A DNA stretch of 64,000 bases from Nonomuraea typhae (GTDB taxonomy: Bacteria; Actinomycetota; Actinomycetes; Streptosporangiales; Streptosporangiaceae). Below are positions 25,494 through 34,523 of this stretch, piece by piece. How positions within the stretch are numbered: position 1 is the first letter of the stretch; the number at the start of each line of letters is the position of its first letter. The DNA lies in assembly GCF_009760925.1 (NCBI RefSeq), contig NZ_VRLV01000002.1:310001-374000 (forward strand), in the 5' to 3' direction. The translations under genes were made by a program, and so were the position numbers. The notes beneath the pieces are model-generated. The model was not told where the DNA came from and ran no database searches. It saw only the letters and a list, made by a program, of their open reading frames with translations.

Positions 25494-26401
25494 AGGTAGG
25501 CGGCGCTCCACCGGTCCATCTCGGCGAAGACCTGCTTGCGCACCGGCTCGGCCGACAGCACGAGGTCGTGCATGCCGTCGGTGATGCGCACACACGTGAC
25601 GTGCGGGCCGATCGAGGTGGACCAGCGGGCGATCTGCTTCGGGTCGAGCACGATGTCGGCGCTGCGCGCCTCGGGCGCGAAGTCGCGCAGGCGCAGGCCG
25701 GTGCTGGAGGCCAGGACCAGCACGGGCACGTCCACGTTGAGTCCCGCGTGCAGGCGGCGCTGGGCGCGGCGGATGGCGGCCAGCCAGGAGGCGTGCACGG
25801 CGAAGCCGGTGAGCGGCTTGAGCTCGAGGTCGTAGTCCCATTCGCCGCCGGCCGAGCGGTGCAGGCTCTGGCCGTAGGCGGTGCTGATGCCCAGGGGCAG
25901 CGCCTTGTTGGTGTAGGAGAGCGGGGTCTTGAGCAGGTCGGCGGCCAGCCGTACCGGAGCGGAGACGTTGAGGTCGAGGAAGGGGCTGTTGAGCACCATG
26001 CCCTGCACCAGCCCGCGGCCGCGCACCCGGTCGGCCCACAGGGCGGCGACCAGGCCGCCGGTGGAGTGGGCGTTGACGAGCAGCGAGTCGTGGTCCCGCC
26101 GGATGATCCGGACGGCCTCGTCGATCTCCGGGAAGTAGTCGGTGACGCTCCTGATCAGGCCGCGGGTCTGGTGCGGCAGCAGGGACCGGCCGTACTTGCG
26201 CAGGTCGAGGGCGTAGAAGTCGATGCCCTGCGCGACGTAGTGCGCGGCCATGTGGTCCTGGAAGAAGTAGTCGGTGAAGCCGTGGATGTAGAGGACGGCC
26301 CGTCCCGAGCCGGACTGTGCCCGCCGGGTGAGAAGGGTCGCGACGACCTCGCCCTCGGAGTCGGGCGGCAGGGGCAGAACGGTGCTCTCATACATGTTCA
26401 T
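25466..26401 (-). CDS. Cytoplasmic alpha/beta hydrolase (serine aminopeptidase/monoglyceride lipase-like)
   Basis: About 311-residue soluble alpha/beta hydrolase of the S33/Hydrolase_4 type. It has VLYIHGFTDYFFQ (oxyanion hole), nucleophile elbow LLVNAHSTGGLVAALWADR (catalytic Ser in HSTGG), and the C-terminal DGMHDLVLS bearing the catalytic His. Proteins of this subfamily act as lysophospholipases or carboxylesterases. There is no signal peptide. It starts inside the tail of the enoyl-CoA hydratase gene (ATG 26401 or 26395; also GTG 26404), so the two are translationally coupled, hinting at joint acyl-chain metabolism. Its 3' end overlaps the opposite hydrolase gene. Confidence 0.82.
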   Translation of the reverse strand: MNMYESTVLPLPPDSEGEVVATLLTRRAQSGSGRAVLYIHGFTDYFFQDHMAAHYVAQGIDFYALDLRKYGRSLLPHQTRGLIRSVTDYFPEIDEAVRIIRRDHDSLLVNAHSTGGLVAALWADRVRGRGLVQGMVLNSPFLDLNVSAPVRLAADLLKTPLSYTNKALPLGISTAYGQSLHRSAGGEWDYDLELKPLTGFAVHASWLAAIRRAQRRLHAGLNVDVPVLVLASSTGLRLRDFAPEARSADIVLDPKQIARWSTSIGPHVTCVRITDGMHDLVLSAEPVRKQVFAEMDRWSAAYLYQGNENKP

Positions 26402-26954
26402 CACGATAAGGCCAGTCGGGCAGACCCTCGGGCAGGTCTTTGCTGACCCGCATGGGGAAGGCGGCGGGCCGCTTCTCCAGGAACGCGGTGACGCCTTCGA
26501 CGGCGTCGGGGGCGCCGCCCAGTTCGGCCATGAGACGGGAGTCGGCGGCGTGCGCCTGCCAGGGACTTTCGGCGGACAGGCCGGACCACATGAGCCTGCG
26601 GATGGCGCCCACGCCGACGGCGGGGCCGTTGACGGCGGCGATGACCGGTTTGAGGCAGGCGGCGATGCGCAGCGCGACGGTGCCGCCGCCGTCGCGGGGA
26701 TAGCCGTCGATGAGCTCGGCTTCGCCGTGGCCGAAGGTCGCGCCGCCGCCCGACAGGTCGGCTCCGGCGCAGAACGCCCGTCCTGCCCCGGTGACGACCA
26801 CCGCGCGGACCTCGTCGTCGGCGTCGGCCTGATCGAAAGCGTCGATCAACTCACTGCGCATCGTAAAGGTGAAGGCGTTCAGGCGGTCGGGGCGCTTCAA
26901 TGTGACGGTGGCGACACCGTCCGTCACGGTGTAGTCGATCTCGGAGAAGGCCAT
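26388..26954 (-). CDS. Enoyl-CoA hydratase/isomerase with a large internal deletion
   Basis: 188 residues, against 250-270 for the family. The N-terminal half is normal: VTLKRPDRLNAFT, the oxyanion-hole segment AFCAGADLSGGG and PVIAAVNGPAVGVGA. Directly after GVGA the sequence jumps to RRLMWSGLSAESPWQAHAADSR and the usual C-terminal VEGVTAFLEKRPAAFP. About 60-75 residues are missing in frame, including the segment with the second catalytic Glu and most of the helix after the active site. The protein is therefore likely inactive in hydration, or repurposed. The gene is otherwise intact, has a TetR-like palindrome just upstream of its start and is coupled to a hydrolase gene downstream. It may be a recent deletion allele or an assembly artefact. 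Confidence 0.8.
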   Translation of the reverse strand: MAFSEIDYTVTDGVATVTLKRPDRLNAFTFTMRSELIDAFDQADADDEVRAVVVTGAGRAFCAGADLSGGGATFGHGEAELIDGYPRDGGGTVALRIAACLKPVIAAVNGPAVGVGAIRRLMWSGLSAESPWQAHAADSRLMAELGGAPDAVEGVTAFLEKRPAAFPMRVSKDLPEGLPDWPYRDEHV

Positions 26955-26956
26955 GT

Positions 26957-26973
26957 ACCGAATGTTATTCGGT
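26957..26973. promoter_or_regulatory. Palindromic operator ACCGAAT-GTT-ATTCGGT
   Basis: Perfect 7-bp arms with a 3-bp spacer lie immediately upstream of the enoyl-CoA hydratase ATG at 26954, in the divergent region with the LCP gene. Size and symmetry are those of TetR-family operators common before fatty-acid degradation genes in actinobacteria. No TetR gene is in the window, so the regulator would act from elsewhere. Confidence 0.6.
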
Positions 26974-27069
26974 TACTGATGTTCACTCTCCACTAACGTC
27001 ATATTTCGCATTCCATCCGTATGCTGCCGCCCCAAAGCGGCCTACGGTGGACTGCGCGGGGAAGCGGGG

Positions 27070-28515
27070 ATGGGCGTGGCACAGAGTAGGGAACCGGCGC
27101 GCACCGGTGAGGTCCTGGGATGGACACTGCTGTCGGCGATCGCGCCGGGAGCCGGCCATCTGCGGGCCGGCTGGCGCAGGACCGGCCTGGCGCTCCTCGG
27201 CGTGTACGCGGCCCTCCTGCTCGGCGCGTTCCTCCTCTATCTGAACGCCGACGGCGACCTGTTCGGCGCCGCCACCGACTACCTCCAGACGATCGCGGTC
27301 GGCGCGCTGCTGCTCGGCGCCGGCTGGTTCGTGATGATCGTCCACACCTACGTCGCCTTCCGGCCCGGACGGCTGCCGCAGGGCGCGCAGATCCTCACCG
27401 GCACCCTCGCCGGGCTGATCGCCGTCGCCATGATCACGCCCTTCGTCGTGGTCGCCAACACCGCCTGGACCACCGAGAGCGGGCTCAACGCCATCTTCGC
27501 CCAGAGCACCCCGGAACCGCAGGCCGAGCAGCAAGGCCGCCCGGTCGACCCATGGGCCGGGCGCAAACGCGTCAACATCCTCCTGCTCGGCGGCGACGCC
27601 GACACCCACCGCACCGGCGTGCGCACCGACAGCATGAACCTGGCCAGCGTCGACGTCGCCTCCGGCAACACCGTGCTCATGAGCCTGCCGCGCAACCTGG
27701 AGAACGTCCGCTTCCGCCCCGGCACCCCGATGGCCGGCCGCTTCCCCAACGGCTTCCGCCTCCCGGCCGACCCCGGCGGGGGCCGCAGCGACCTGCTCAA
27801 CAGCGTCTGGGAGTACGCCGACGCCCACCCCGAGATCTTCGGCGGCAAGACCCACCAGGGCGCCAAGGTCCTCATGGACACGATCGGCTACACCCTCGGG
27901 GTCAAGGTCGACTGGTACGCCCTGGTCAACATGTGGGGCTTCGCCAAGCTCATCGACGCCATCGGCGGCGTGACCATCACCGTCGAGACGGACGTCGTCT
28001 TCGGCAAGTTCAACGAGGGCCTGGTCAAGGCGGGCACCCGCAAGCTCAACGGCGGCGACGCGATGTGGTACGCCCGCTCGCGCACCTACTCGGATGACTA
28101 CACCCGCATGCGCCGCCAGCGCTGCGTCATCGCCGCCCTCCTCGACCAGGCCGACCCGGCGACCGTCCTGACCCGGTTCAACAAGATCGCCCTGGCCACC
28201 AAGGAACTGCTCAGGACCGACATCCCGCGTGACGTGCTCAAGCACCTGGTGCCGCTGGCCCTCAAGGTCAAGAACGGCAAGGTGACCAGCATCCAGTTCG
28301 TCCCGCCGCTGATCCACACCGGGTACCCGGACTGGGAGAAGATCCGCCAGATCTCCGCCAAGGCCATCCGCGACTCGGTCGCCCAGCGTCCCGCCGTCGC
28401 GACCGCCGGCCCGTCCGCCGCCCCGACGGGCACGGCCACCGCCTCGGCCACGCCGAAGCCGCGCAAGTCGAGCGACTCGACCAAGAGCCTCGGCGACGGG
28501 TGCGGCGTGCTCTGA
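27070..28515 (+). CDS. LytR-CpsA-Psr (LCP) family cell wall ligase
   Basis: 481 residues. The N-terminal part holds about four membrane helices (residues 15-135), more than the single span usual for LCP proteins. The LCP domain follows (about 165-400) with NILLLGGDADTHRTGVRTDSM, VLMSLPRNLENV, and YARSRTYSDDYTRMRRQRCV, which contain the conserved Asp and Arg residues that bind the polyprenyl pyrophosphate. LCP enzymes attach teichoic acids, arabinogalactan or other glycopolymers to peptidoglycan on the outer face of the membrane. The C-terminus is a Pro/Ala/Thr/Ser-rich tail. Start ATG 27070 has GGGGAAGCGGGG upstream. It is a single gene divergent from the enoyl-CoA hydratase. Confidence 0.88.
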   Translation: MGVAQSREPARTGEVLGWTLLSAIAPGAGHLRAGWRRTGLALLGVYAALLLGAFLLYLNADGDLFGAATDYLQTIAVGALLLGAGWFVMIVHTYVAFRPGRLPQGAQILTGTLAGLIAVAMITPFVVVANTAWTTESGLNAIFAQSTPEPQAEQQGRPVDPWAGRKRVNILLLGGDADTHRTGVRTDSMNLASVDVASGNTVLMSLPRNLENVRFRPGTPMAGRFPNGFRLPADPGGGRSDLLNSVWEYADAHPEIFGGKTHQGAKVLMDTIGYTLGVKVDWYALVNMWGFAKLIDAIGGVTITVETDVVFGKFNEGLVKAGTRKLNGGDAMWYARSRTYSDDYTRMRRQRCVIAALLDQADPATVLTRFNKIALATKELLRTDIPRDVLKHLVPLALKVKNGKVTSIQFVPPLIHTGYPDWEKIRQISAKAIRDSVAQRPAVATAGPSAAPTGTATASATPKPRKSSDSTKSLGDGCGVL

Positions 28516-28568
28516 GTTCTCCCGTACGGCCCGGCCGGGTCACCAGAGGCGAGCCGGCCGGGTCAACC

Positions 28569-28588
28569 TCTGGTCCGCGGGGACCAGA
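28569..28588. promoter_or_regulatory. Perfect inverted repeat upstream of the multicopper oxidase gene
   Basis: Arms TCTGGTCC (28569-28576) and GGACCAGA (28581-28588) with a 4-base spacer. It lies 53 bp after the LCP gene stop and 72 bp before the oxidase ATG. No T-run follows, so an operator is as likely as a terminator for the LCP gene. Confidence 0.45.
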
Positions 28589-28660
28589 TTGCCCCGGCCC
28601 GCTTGTCCCGCGCCCCTGCGCGCGCGGTACTGGTGTGAACGGGGCAAAAAGGAGCACATC

Positions 28661-31600
28661 ATGGCGGACCTGTCGACGGTTGCTTTAGCGTGCGCCAGCA
28701 TCCTGCTGGTGCTGATCAGGTTCAGAAGGCGCGGCATCGGGGTGCGGCTGCTGTTCGCGATGGCGGTGGGCACGTGGGTGCTGGCGGCGGGCGGCGGCAT
28801 GTGGGGGGTCAGCAGCGCGCTCGCGCAACGGATTGCGGGGGTCGATCCGTGTGCGGCCGGCGCACCGGTCAGGACGTTCGACGTCTCCCTCATCAACCTT
28901 CCGCTCTTCCTCAACCGGTTCGGGGACGTCGTCCCGGAAGGACGCATGTACGTCCTGGACGAGAACATCGCGGCGGTCCGGGCGAACTTCAAGAAGGCGG
29001 CCGACCCGTTCGCCCAGCGGGACCTGGTCGAACCGCTGACGGTCCGGGTGAACAAGGGCGACTGCGTGTCCGTCAAGTTCACCAACCGGCTGCACGAACC
29101 GGCGCCGGACCTGGAGTTCGACCAGGGCGAGTCGGTCTTCAAACTGCCCGGCGAGACCGTGGTCGCCACTCCGGGGGCGGTCACCCCGGCCAAGCGCCAG
29201 TACGCGCCGGCCAGGTCTGCGCGCAAGGTGCAGTTCGACACGGCGGCGGCGCCGCACGCCTCGATGCACTTCGACGGGCTGAAGTACGACGTGGCCACCT
29301 CGGACGGCACCGCGGTCGGCAACAACCCGGCCTCCACCGTGGCGCCCGGCGCCTCCGCCACCTATCGGCTGTTCGCCGACGTGGAGGGCGAGTTCCAGTT
29401 CAAGGACGGCGCCGACATGAGCTCCGTGCACACCGGAGCGGGCAACTTCATCGGATCCCACGCCTTCGGCGCCTTCGGCGCGATCATGGTGGAACCCGCC
29501 GGCACCACCTGGGTGGACTCCTCCACCGGGCAGCCGCTGAAGTCGGGCACGCGGGCGATCATCCAGGACCCGGCGGGCAAGGACTTCCGCGAGCAGGTCG
29601 TCTTCATGCACGACGAGGTGGAGGCGCAGCCCGGCATTCTGACGCGGCTCTGCCGTACGGAAGAGGACGACGAGGACCGGGAGAGCGGCGAGTGCGTGGA
29701 GCCGAGCGCGGCGGAGCTGGCCAAGCTGAAGGAGGGCACCCTGCCGGGGCTGTCGGGCGGGGACGCCGACGCGCTGGTGCAGGGCGAGGTGCCGGTGAAG
29801 CTGGAGTGGTTCGCGTTCAACTACCGGGCCGAGCCCGGGTTCAACCGCGAAGAGGTGGGCTGTCCCGCGGCCACGCGGGCGGGGCAGGGGTACAACGCCC
29901 CGGCCTGCATCGGCGAGGAGACGAGCCTGTCGTCGTGGGCGTACGGCGACCCGGGCGGCGGCGACCTGGTCTTCCCCAGCTACCGGGGCGAACCCACGCA
30001 GTTCCGGCTGATCCATCCGGCGGAGTTCGAGACCCACACCTTCCATCAGCACGTGAACCGGTGGCCGTTCGACCCGAAGGACGAGGGCGGCCTGGAGCAG
30101 GTCAGCAAGCCCACGCACCACACGTCGGTGAGCAACGCCCTGGACGTGCAGGCGGTGAGCCCGGGATCCCACTACTCGCTGATCATGGAGGGCGGGACCG
30201 GCAGCGCGCACGACGACAAGAAGGCGACCTTCGGCGACATCATCTTCCACTGCCATCTGTATCCGCACTTCGCCAACGGCATGTGGGGGCTGAACCGCAC
30301 CTTCGACACGCTCGAGGACGGCACGCGGCGCAATCCCGACACCACGCCGGTGCCCAAGCTGATCCCGCTGGCCGACTATCCGGCCCCGCCCGCGCCGACC
30401 ACGGACAAGCCCGGCTTCCCGCACTTCATTCCCGGCGCGTTCGGCTACAAGGCGCCCAAGTCGCCGCTGGCGGTCGCCGAACGGCAGGCCGGGGCGGTGT
30501 TCGCGCCCACACCCGCGGAGATCCGGGCCGCCGACGACCGCGGTCAGGTGCCGGGCGGCTTCTTCCAGAATCCCTGCCCGGCGCTCCGATCGGACGGCCG
30601 GCCCATTCCCACCAAGACGTTCTACGTGTCCGCGATCGAGATCAAACAGGTCTACAACCCGAAACTCAACTGGAACAACCCGCAGAGCCGCGTCTATGTG
30701 GGCGGCACCACCGCGGCGGAACGCGACGCGAAAGTCGCCGAGGTGCGCAACGGCAAGAAACCGGAACCCTTCTCACCGTTGCTGAACGTCGGCGACTGCG
30801 TCGTCTACCACTTACGCAACGACTTACCCGAGCAGTTCGGCGGCAACGTCTTCGACCGGCGGCAGATCACCAACGAGGTGGGCATCCACCAGCACATGGT
30901 CCAGTTCGACGTGCTTTCTTCCGACGGCGCGGCCAACGGCTGGAACTACGACCAGGGCGCCGACGCCACCGGGCCCAACCGTGAATACACCTACCGCGAC
31001 TTCGTGCACGCCGACACCGCGACGAATTCCTTCCACGACCACTTCTTCCCGAACGTGCACCAGGACAACGGCCTGTTCGGCGGCGCCACCATCCATCCGC
31101 CCGGCTGCACCTTCCGCGATCCCACGACCGACGCGGTGGTGGCGATCGGCACCATCGTGGACGTGCTCTGCACGCCGGGCGCCACCGATTACCACGGCCG
31201 TCCCGCCGACGGCGCGGATTACCGGAACGTGGCGTTGTTCGTCGAGGATCACGTGCCGATGTTCAAACCGGCCGACGCCGCGGATCCGAACGACGACCGG
31301 TTCATCACGCCGGAGGGAGTACCGATCTTCCCGGCCAAGTTCCCCTCCAGCAACGACGACCAGGGCGTGATGGGGGTCAATTACCGGCTGGAGCCGTTCG
31401 AGGCGCGCCGGAACTCCGACATGGCCAACATGTTCAGCTCCAGCGGCCCGGCCAACCACGGAAACCCGAACACGCCGATTCCGCGCGCCTTCGAGGGCGA
31501 CCGGATCAAATGGCGGTTGTTCCAGCTGAGCCAGGAGGAGTCGCACGGCTTCAACCTGGAACGCTTCCGCTGGAAACAGGAGCCCAAGGACCCGGATTCG

Positions 31601-33211
31601 CCATGGGTCCAGGCCCAGCACATCGGCATGCTCGAATACTTCGACGTGCAGGCCGACATGGGTTACGAGATGTACCAGCCAGGCGATCCCGGTGAATACC
31701 GGAACTACCTCTACAACTACGCCGGCGCGGACGACTGGTTCCTCGGCACCTGGGGCGAACTCGTCGTCTACGGCTGCCGCGAGGGCTTCGAGCCGCCCAC
31801 CGGCCGGCTGGCCTGGCTCCCGGACAACATGCCGGCGGAGATCTGCGCCGGGCCGCAGCCGGAAAAGCACGGGCCCCCACTTCCCCTCCCCGGGCGCAAC
31901 AACCCGTGCCCGCACCTGCCCGACGAGACGATCACCGTGCCGATCAAGCGGCACACGGTCGTGGCGTTCAACAAGGACCTCACCTACAACGCCGCGGGCG
32001 ACCACGACCCGAACGGGGCGATGTTCGCCCTGGAAGCGGACGTGGCGGCGATCAAGGCGGGCACCAAGAAGGCCGAGCCGCTGGTCCTCAGGGCCAACGC
32101 CGGCGACTGCATCGAGATCACCCTGAAGAACCAGCTCGAACCGGCCAAGATGGCGCCGCACTGCTTCGAGGGCACCGAACCCGGCCAGCTCGGCTTCCGC
32201 GACCCCAGCGAGGGCGGCCTGACGCTGCCGGGCTGCCTGGACCAGCCGCCGAAGAACGAGCACAACGTGCCGGGCTTCAAGCCGCTCCCGGTCAGCTCCC
32301 GCGTCGGCCTGCGCTCGGCCTTGGCCGACAGCCATGTGCAGGGCGCGGGTTCCAACGTGGGCACCAACTACCCCGACACCACGGTCGCCCCGGGCGCGTC
32401 GGGCTTCTACCGGTGGTACGCGCCGGAGGAGGACGGCGCCACCGGCCTCGGCATCCTGCAGGACTACGCCGACCCGCTCAACCACGGGCATCACGGCCTC
32501 TACGCGGGCCTGGTGATCGAGCCGAAGGGTTCGACCTACCTCGATCCGAAGACCGGCGCGGAGCTGAAGAGCGGCACCGACGCCGTGATCGCGGATCCGA
32601 ACGGCAAGGACTTCCGCGAGCACGTCGTCCTCATGAACAGCGACCTGTCGCTGGTCCGCAAGAACACCAACCAGCCCGTGCCCGACAACTACGACCTGGC
32701 CCTCACCCCGAGCCGCCAGGCCGACGACCCGGAGGACCAGGGCGAGTTCGCCGTCAACTACAGCAACGAGCCCTGGAGTCACCGCTACGCCCGCAACCAG
32801 GACCTGGCCAAGATCTTCTCCTCGCAGGTCCACGGCGACCCGGCCACGCCGATCTTCCGCGCGTACTCCAAGGACCCGGTGCGCTTCCGCGTCGGGCAGG
32901 CGGTCGGCGACCCGCGCTCGACCGGTTTCGCGCTGCACGGTCACAAGTGGCGGCGCGCCCCGGACGACCCGCAGTCGCCGCCGGCCGCCTTCCAGGGTCA
33001 GTTCAACCCCGGCGTCGTCTACAACATCCACCTCGATCCCACCGTGACCGGCGGCGCCGGTGGCCCCGACGGCACTCCGGGCGACTACCTGTACCGATCA
33101 GGCACGCTCGCCCGTCATCTCACCGGCGGCCAATGGGGCATCTTCCGGGTGCACGCCGCGCAGCAGCCCGACCTCATCGCGCTGCCCGACCGTGGAGGTG
33201 CACGCAGATGA
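28661..33211 (+). CDS. Giant multicopper oxidase, candidate metal oxidase
   Basis: 1516 residues, about three times a laccase. An N-terminal membrane segment (about 12-50) is followed by repeated cupredoxin domains. Copper-type histidine clusters are seen at about 460 (HTFHQHVNRWPFD), 530 (FHCHLYPHFANGMWG, the type-1 site with HCHxxxHxxxGM), 742 (IHQHMVQFD), 790 (FHDHFFPNVHQDNG), 1272 (NHGHHGLY) and 1424 (LHGHKWRR). Placing the HCH site in the first third rather than at the C-terminus, and this size, recall bacterial Mn(II)-oxidising enzymes such as MnxG and MofA; function as a manganese or other metal oxidase is inferred. AAAGGAG precedes the ATG by 8 bp. The stop overlaps the start of a YtkA-like gene (ATGA), so the two work together. 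Confidence 0.87.
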   Translation: MADLSTVALACASILLVLIRFRRRGIGVRLLFAMAVGTWVLAAGGGMWGVSSALAQRIAGVDPCAAGAPVRTFDVSLINLPLFLNRFGDVVPEGRMYVLDENIAAVRANFKKAADPFAQRDLVEPLTVRVNKGDCVSVKFTNRLHEPAPDLEFDQGESVFKLPGETVVATPGAVTPAKRQYAPARSARKVQFDTAAAPHASMHFDGLKYDVATSDGTAVGNNPASTVAPGASATYRLFADVEGEFQFKDGADMSSVHTGAGNFIGSHAFGAFGAIMVEPAGTTWVDSSTGQPLKSGTRAIIQDPAGKDFREQVVFMHDEVEAQPGILTRLCRTEEDDEDRESGECVEPSAAELAKLKEGTLPGLSGGDADALVQGEVPVKLEWFAFNYRAEPGFNREEVGCPAATRAGQGYNAPACIGEETSLSSWAYGDPGGGDLVFPSYRGEPTQFRLIHPAEFETHTFHQHVNRWPFDPKDEGGLEQVSKPTHHTSVSNALDVQAVSPGSHYSLIMEGGTGSAHDDKKATFGDIIFHCHLYPHFANGMWGLNRTFDTLEDGTRRNPDTTPVPKLIPLADYPAPPAPTTDKPGFPHFIPGAFGYKAPKSPLAVAERQAGAVFAPTPAEIRAADDRGQVPGGFFQNPCPALRSDGRPIPTKTFYVSAIEIKQVYNPKLNWNNPQSRVYVGGTTAAERDAKVAEVRNGKKPEPFSPLLNVGDCVVYHLRNDLPEQFGGNVFDRRQITNEVGIHQHMVQFDVLSSDGAANGWNYDQGADATGPNREYTYRDFVHADTATNSFHDHFFPNVHQDNGLFGGATIHPPGCTFRDPTTDAVVAIGTIVDVLCTPGATDYHGRPADGADYRNVALFVEDHVPMFKPADAADPNDDRFITPEGVPIFPAKFPSSNDDQGVMGVNYRLEPFEARRNSDMANMFSSSGPANHGNPNTPIPRAFEGDRIKWRLFQLSQEESHGFNLERFRWKQEPKDPDSPWVQAQHIGMLEYFDVQADMGYEMYQPGDPGEYRNYLYNYAGADDWFLGTWGELVVYGCREGFEPPTGRLAWLPDNMPAEICAGPQPEKHGPPLPLPGRNNPCPHLPDETITVPIKRHTVVAFNKDLTYNAAGDHDPNGAMFALEADVAAIKAGTKKAEPLVLRANAGDCIEITLKNQLEPAKMAPHCFEGTEPGQLGFRDPSEGGLTLPGCLDQPPKNEHNVPGFKPLPVSSRVGLRSALADSHVQGAGSNVGTNYPDTTVAPGASGFYRWYAPEEDGATGLGILQDYADPLNHGHHGLYAGLVIEPKGSTYLDPKTGAELKSGTDAVIADPNGKDFREHVVLMNSDLSLVRKNTNQPVPDNYDLALTPSRQADDPEDQGEFAVNYSNEPWSHRYARNQDLAKIFSSQVHGDPATPIFRAYSKDPVRFRVGQAVGDPRSTGFALHGHKWRRAPDDPQSPPAAFQGQFNPGVVYNIHLDPTVTGGAGGPDGTPGDYLYRSGTLARHLTGGQWGIFRVHAAQQPDLIALPDRGGARR

Positions 33212-33672
33212 CGTTCCGTCGTGGCTTCTTGTACGGCACGGCCGCCGGCCTGACCGCGGCCCTGGCGATAGCGCTGATCGCCTTCCTCGTCACCGATCCG
33301 GCCCCGGCGGCGTCCGCCGGCCGGCAGGCCACCCGGCCCCCTGCCGCGCAGCCGGCCGGGGCGGGCCTGCCCGTGGGCATCGACGTCAAGGCCCGGCACC
33401 GGGGCGGCCTCAAGGTCACGGTGACGGCCCGGGCCAGCACCAAGACCTACGACCCGTTGTCACGGGCCAGCGTGGTCATGTACGCGGACATGGTGGCGAT
33501 GCCGATGGCGCACCGGCTGGGCCCGATCCCGATGACGGAGGTGGCGGGCAAACCCGGTCACTACACGGCCGAGACGCAGGTGCCGATGGTCGGTGAGTAC
33601 GACATCCAGGTGAGCGTCCAGCGCCCGCTTCCCGGGGAGGCCCATACCCGGGTCGAGGTGGGCGCGGGCTGA
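33208..33672 (+). CDS. YtkA/FixH-like membrane-anchored protein
   Basis: 154 residues: a signal anchor (RRGFLYGTAAGLTAALAIAL), a Pro/Ala linker, and an extracellular immunoglobulin-like domain (residues 55-150) with KARHRGGLKVTVTARASTKT, a Met-rich MYADMVAMPMAHR strand and PGHYTAETQVPMVGEYDIQV. The PGHYTA(E)..PM.G.W/YxI pattern is that of YtkA/FixH domains, found with copper proteins and cytochrome oxidases; the Met/His segment could bind copper. It overlaps the giant multicopper oxidase gene by 4 bp, so a role in copper delivery or assembly of that oxidase is likely. Function in this pair is inferred. Confidence 0.78.
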   Translation: MTFRRGFLYGTAAGLTAALAIALIAFLVTDPAPAASAGRQATRPPAAQPAGAGLPVGIDVKARHRGGLKVTVTARASTKTYDPLSRASVVMYADMVAMPMAHRLGPIPMTEVAGKPGHYTAETQVPMVGEYDIQVSVQRPLPGEAHTRVEVGAG

Positions 33673-33695
33673 GCCGTACGGAAATCCGTGGCCCT

Positions 33696-33722
33696 GGCCG
33701 GACCCGTCACAGGAGTCCGGCC
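33696..33722. terminator. Bidirectional hairpin between convergent genes
   Basis: GGCCGGAC (33696-33703) pairs perfectly with GTCCGGCC (33715-33722) across an 11-base loop. It lies 23 bp after the YtkA-like stop and overlaps the last codons of the opposite LuxR-type gene. No strong T-run, as is usual in high-GC actinobacteria. Confidence 0.5.
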
Positions 33723-34327
33723 TTGGTCGCGGCGAACAGGGCGCTGGCCCGGTCGGTCGCGTGGAGCTTGGACAGGATCGGCCGGAGGTTGCGCTTGAGC
33801 GTGGACGTGCTGATCGCCAGCTGACGGGCGATCTCCTCGTTGCGCAGGCCCTTGGCGAGCAGCCGCAGGATGCGCAGCTCGTGCGCGGTCAGTGAGGGGA
33901 TGGGCCCGGCCGGTTCGCTGAAGAGCGGGCCGCTGGCGGTCGAGCTGATCACGACGTCGCCCGCGCTGATCACCTGCAGCGCGCGGGCCAGGCCGTGAAG
34001 GTCGGCGTCGCTGGAGAACAGCCCGCTGACCCCGAGCCGCATCACCTCGCGGGCGCCTGACGCGTCGATGGCGTCGACCACCAGCATGATCTTCAGCGTG
34101 GGCCGGGTCTCCCGCAGCCGCCGGACGACCTGGATCAGCGCCGGGTCCAGCGAGCGCACGTCGAGGACGGCGATGTCGGGCGCGCGGCCGTTGACGGCGT
34201 GCCCGAGCTCCTCGAACCCTCGTACCACGGCCAGCACGGAGATGTTCGACGAGACCTGCCGCAGCAGCATTCTGAATCCCGCGGCCTGAAGCCGCGAACC
34301 TTCCACCATGGCCACGACGCGGATCAC
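33707..34327 (-). CDS. LuxR/NarL-type response regulator with atypical receiver
   Basis: 206 residues. The C-terminal LuxR-type HTH is clear: LTAHELRILRLLAKGLRNEE, then IARQLAISTSTLKRNLRPILSK. The N-terminal half has the receiver fold with a possible phospho-acceptor at about Asp56 (DIAVLDVRSLD), but the N-terminal acidic pair is reduced to VAMVEGS and the conserved Lys is replaced in GVSGLFSSDAD, so phosphorylation may not be the trigger. No sensor kinase is adjacent. Starts at GTG 34327; ATG 34309 is an alternative. It is convergent with the multicopper oxidase pair and may or may not control it. The 196 bp upstream hold no gene. Confidence 0.85.
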   Translation of the reverse strand: MIRVVAMVEGSRLQAAGFRMLLRQVSSNISVLAVVRGFEELGHAVNGRAPDIAVLDVRSLDPALIQVVRRLRETRPTLKIMLVVDAIDASGAREVMRLGVSGLFSSDADLHGLARALQVISAGDVVISSTASGPLFSEPAGPIPSLTAHELRILRLLAKGLRNEEIARQLAISTSTLKRNLRPILSKLHATDRASALFAATKAGLL

Positions 34328-34523
34328 ATCACTCGTCTGCCCCCAAGACAGAATGACGTCGGCATTTTTACTGCCCCTTTATCTGAAAGGCTACCTAAAG
34401 ATCGAAAAACACAACATCCCTCTTCAGCGGTGTTCAACGGCAGACGGCGGGTTTTTTCTGCTCGCCGGAAACCGATCGGAGACCTGATGGACCAGCTCAC
34501 GCCCGCGCAGGTGCGCCCCGACC

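Noticed and set aside
30824..33031. Long minus-strand frame opposite the multicopper oxidase
   Set aside because: Antisense shadow; no domain, no ribosome site, and the plus-strand gene has clear copper motifs.
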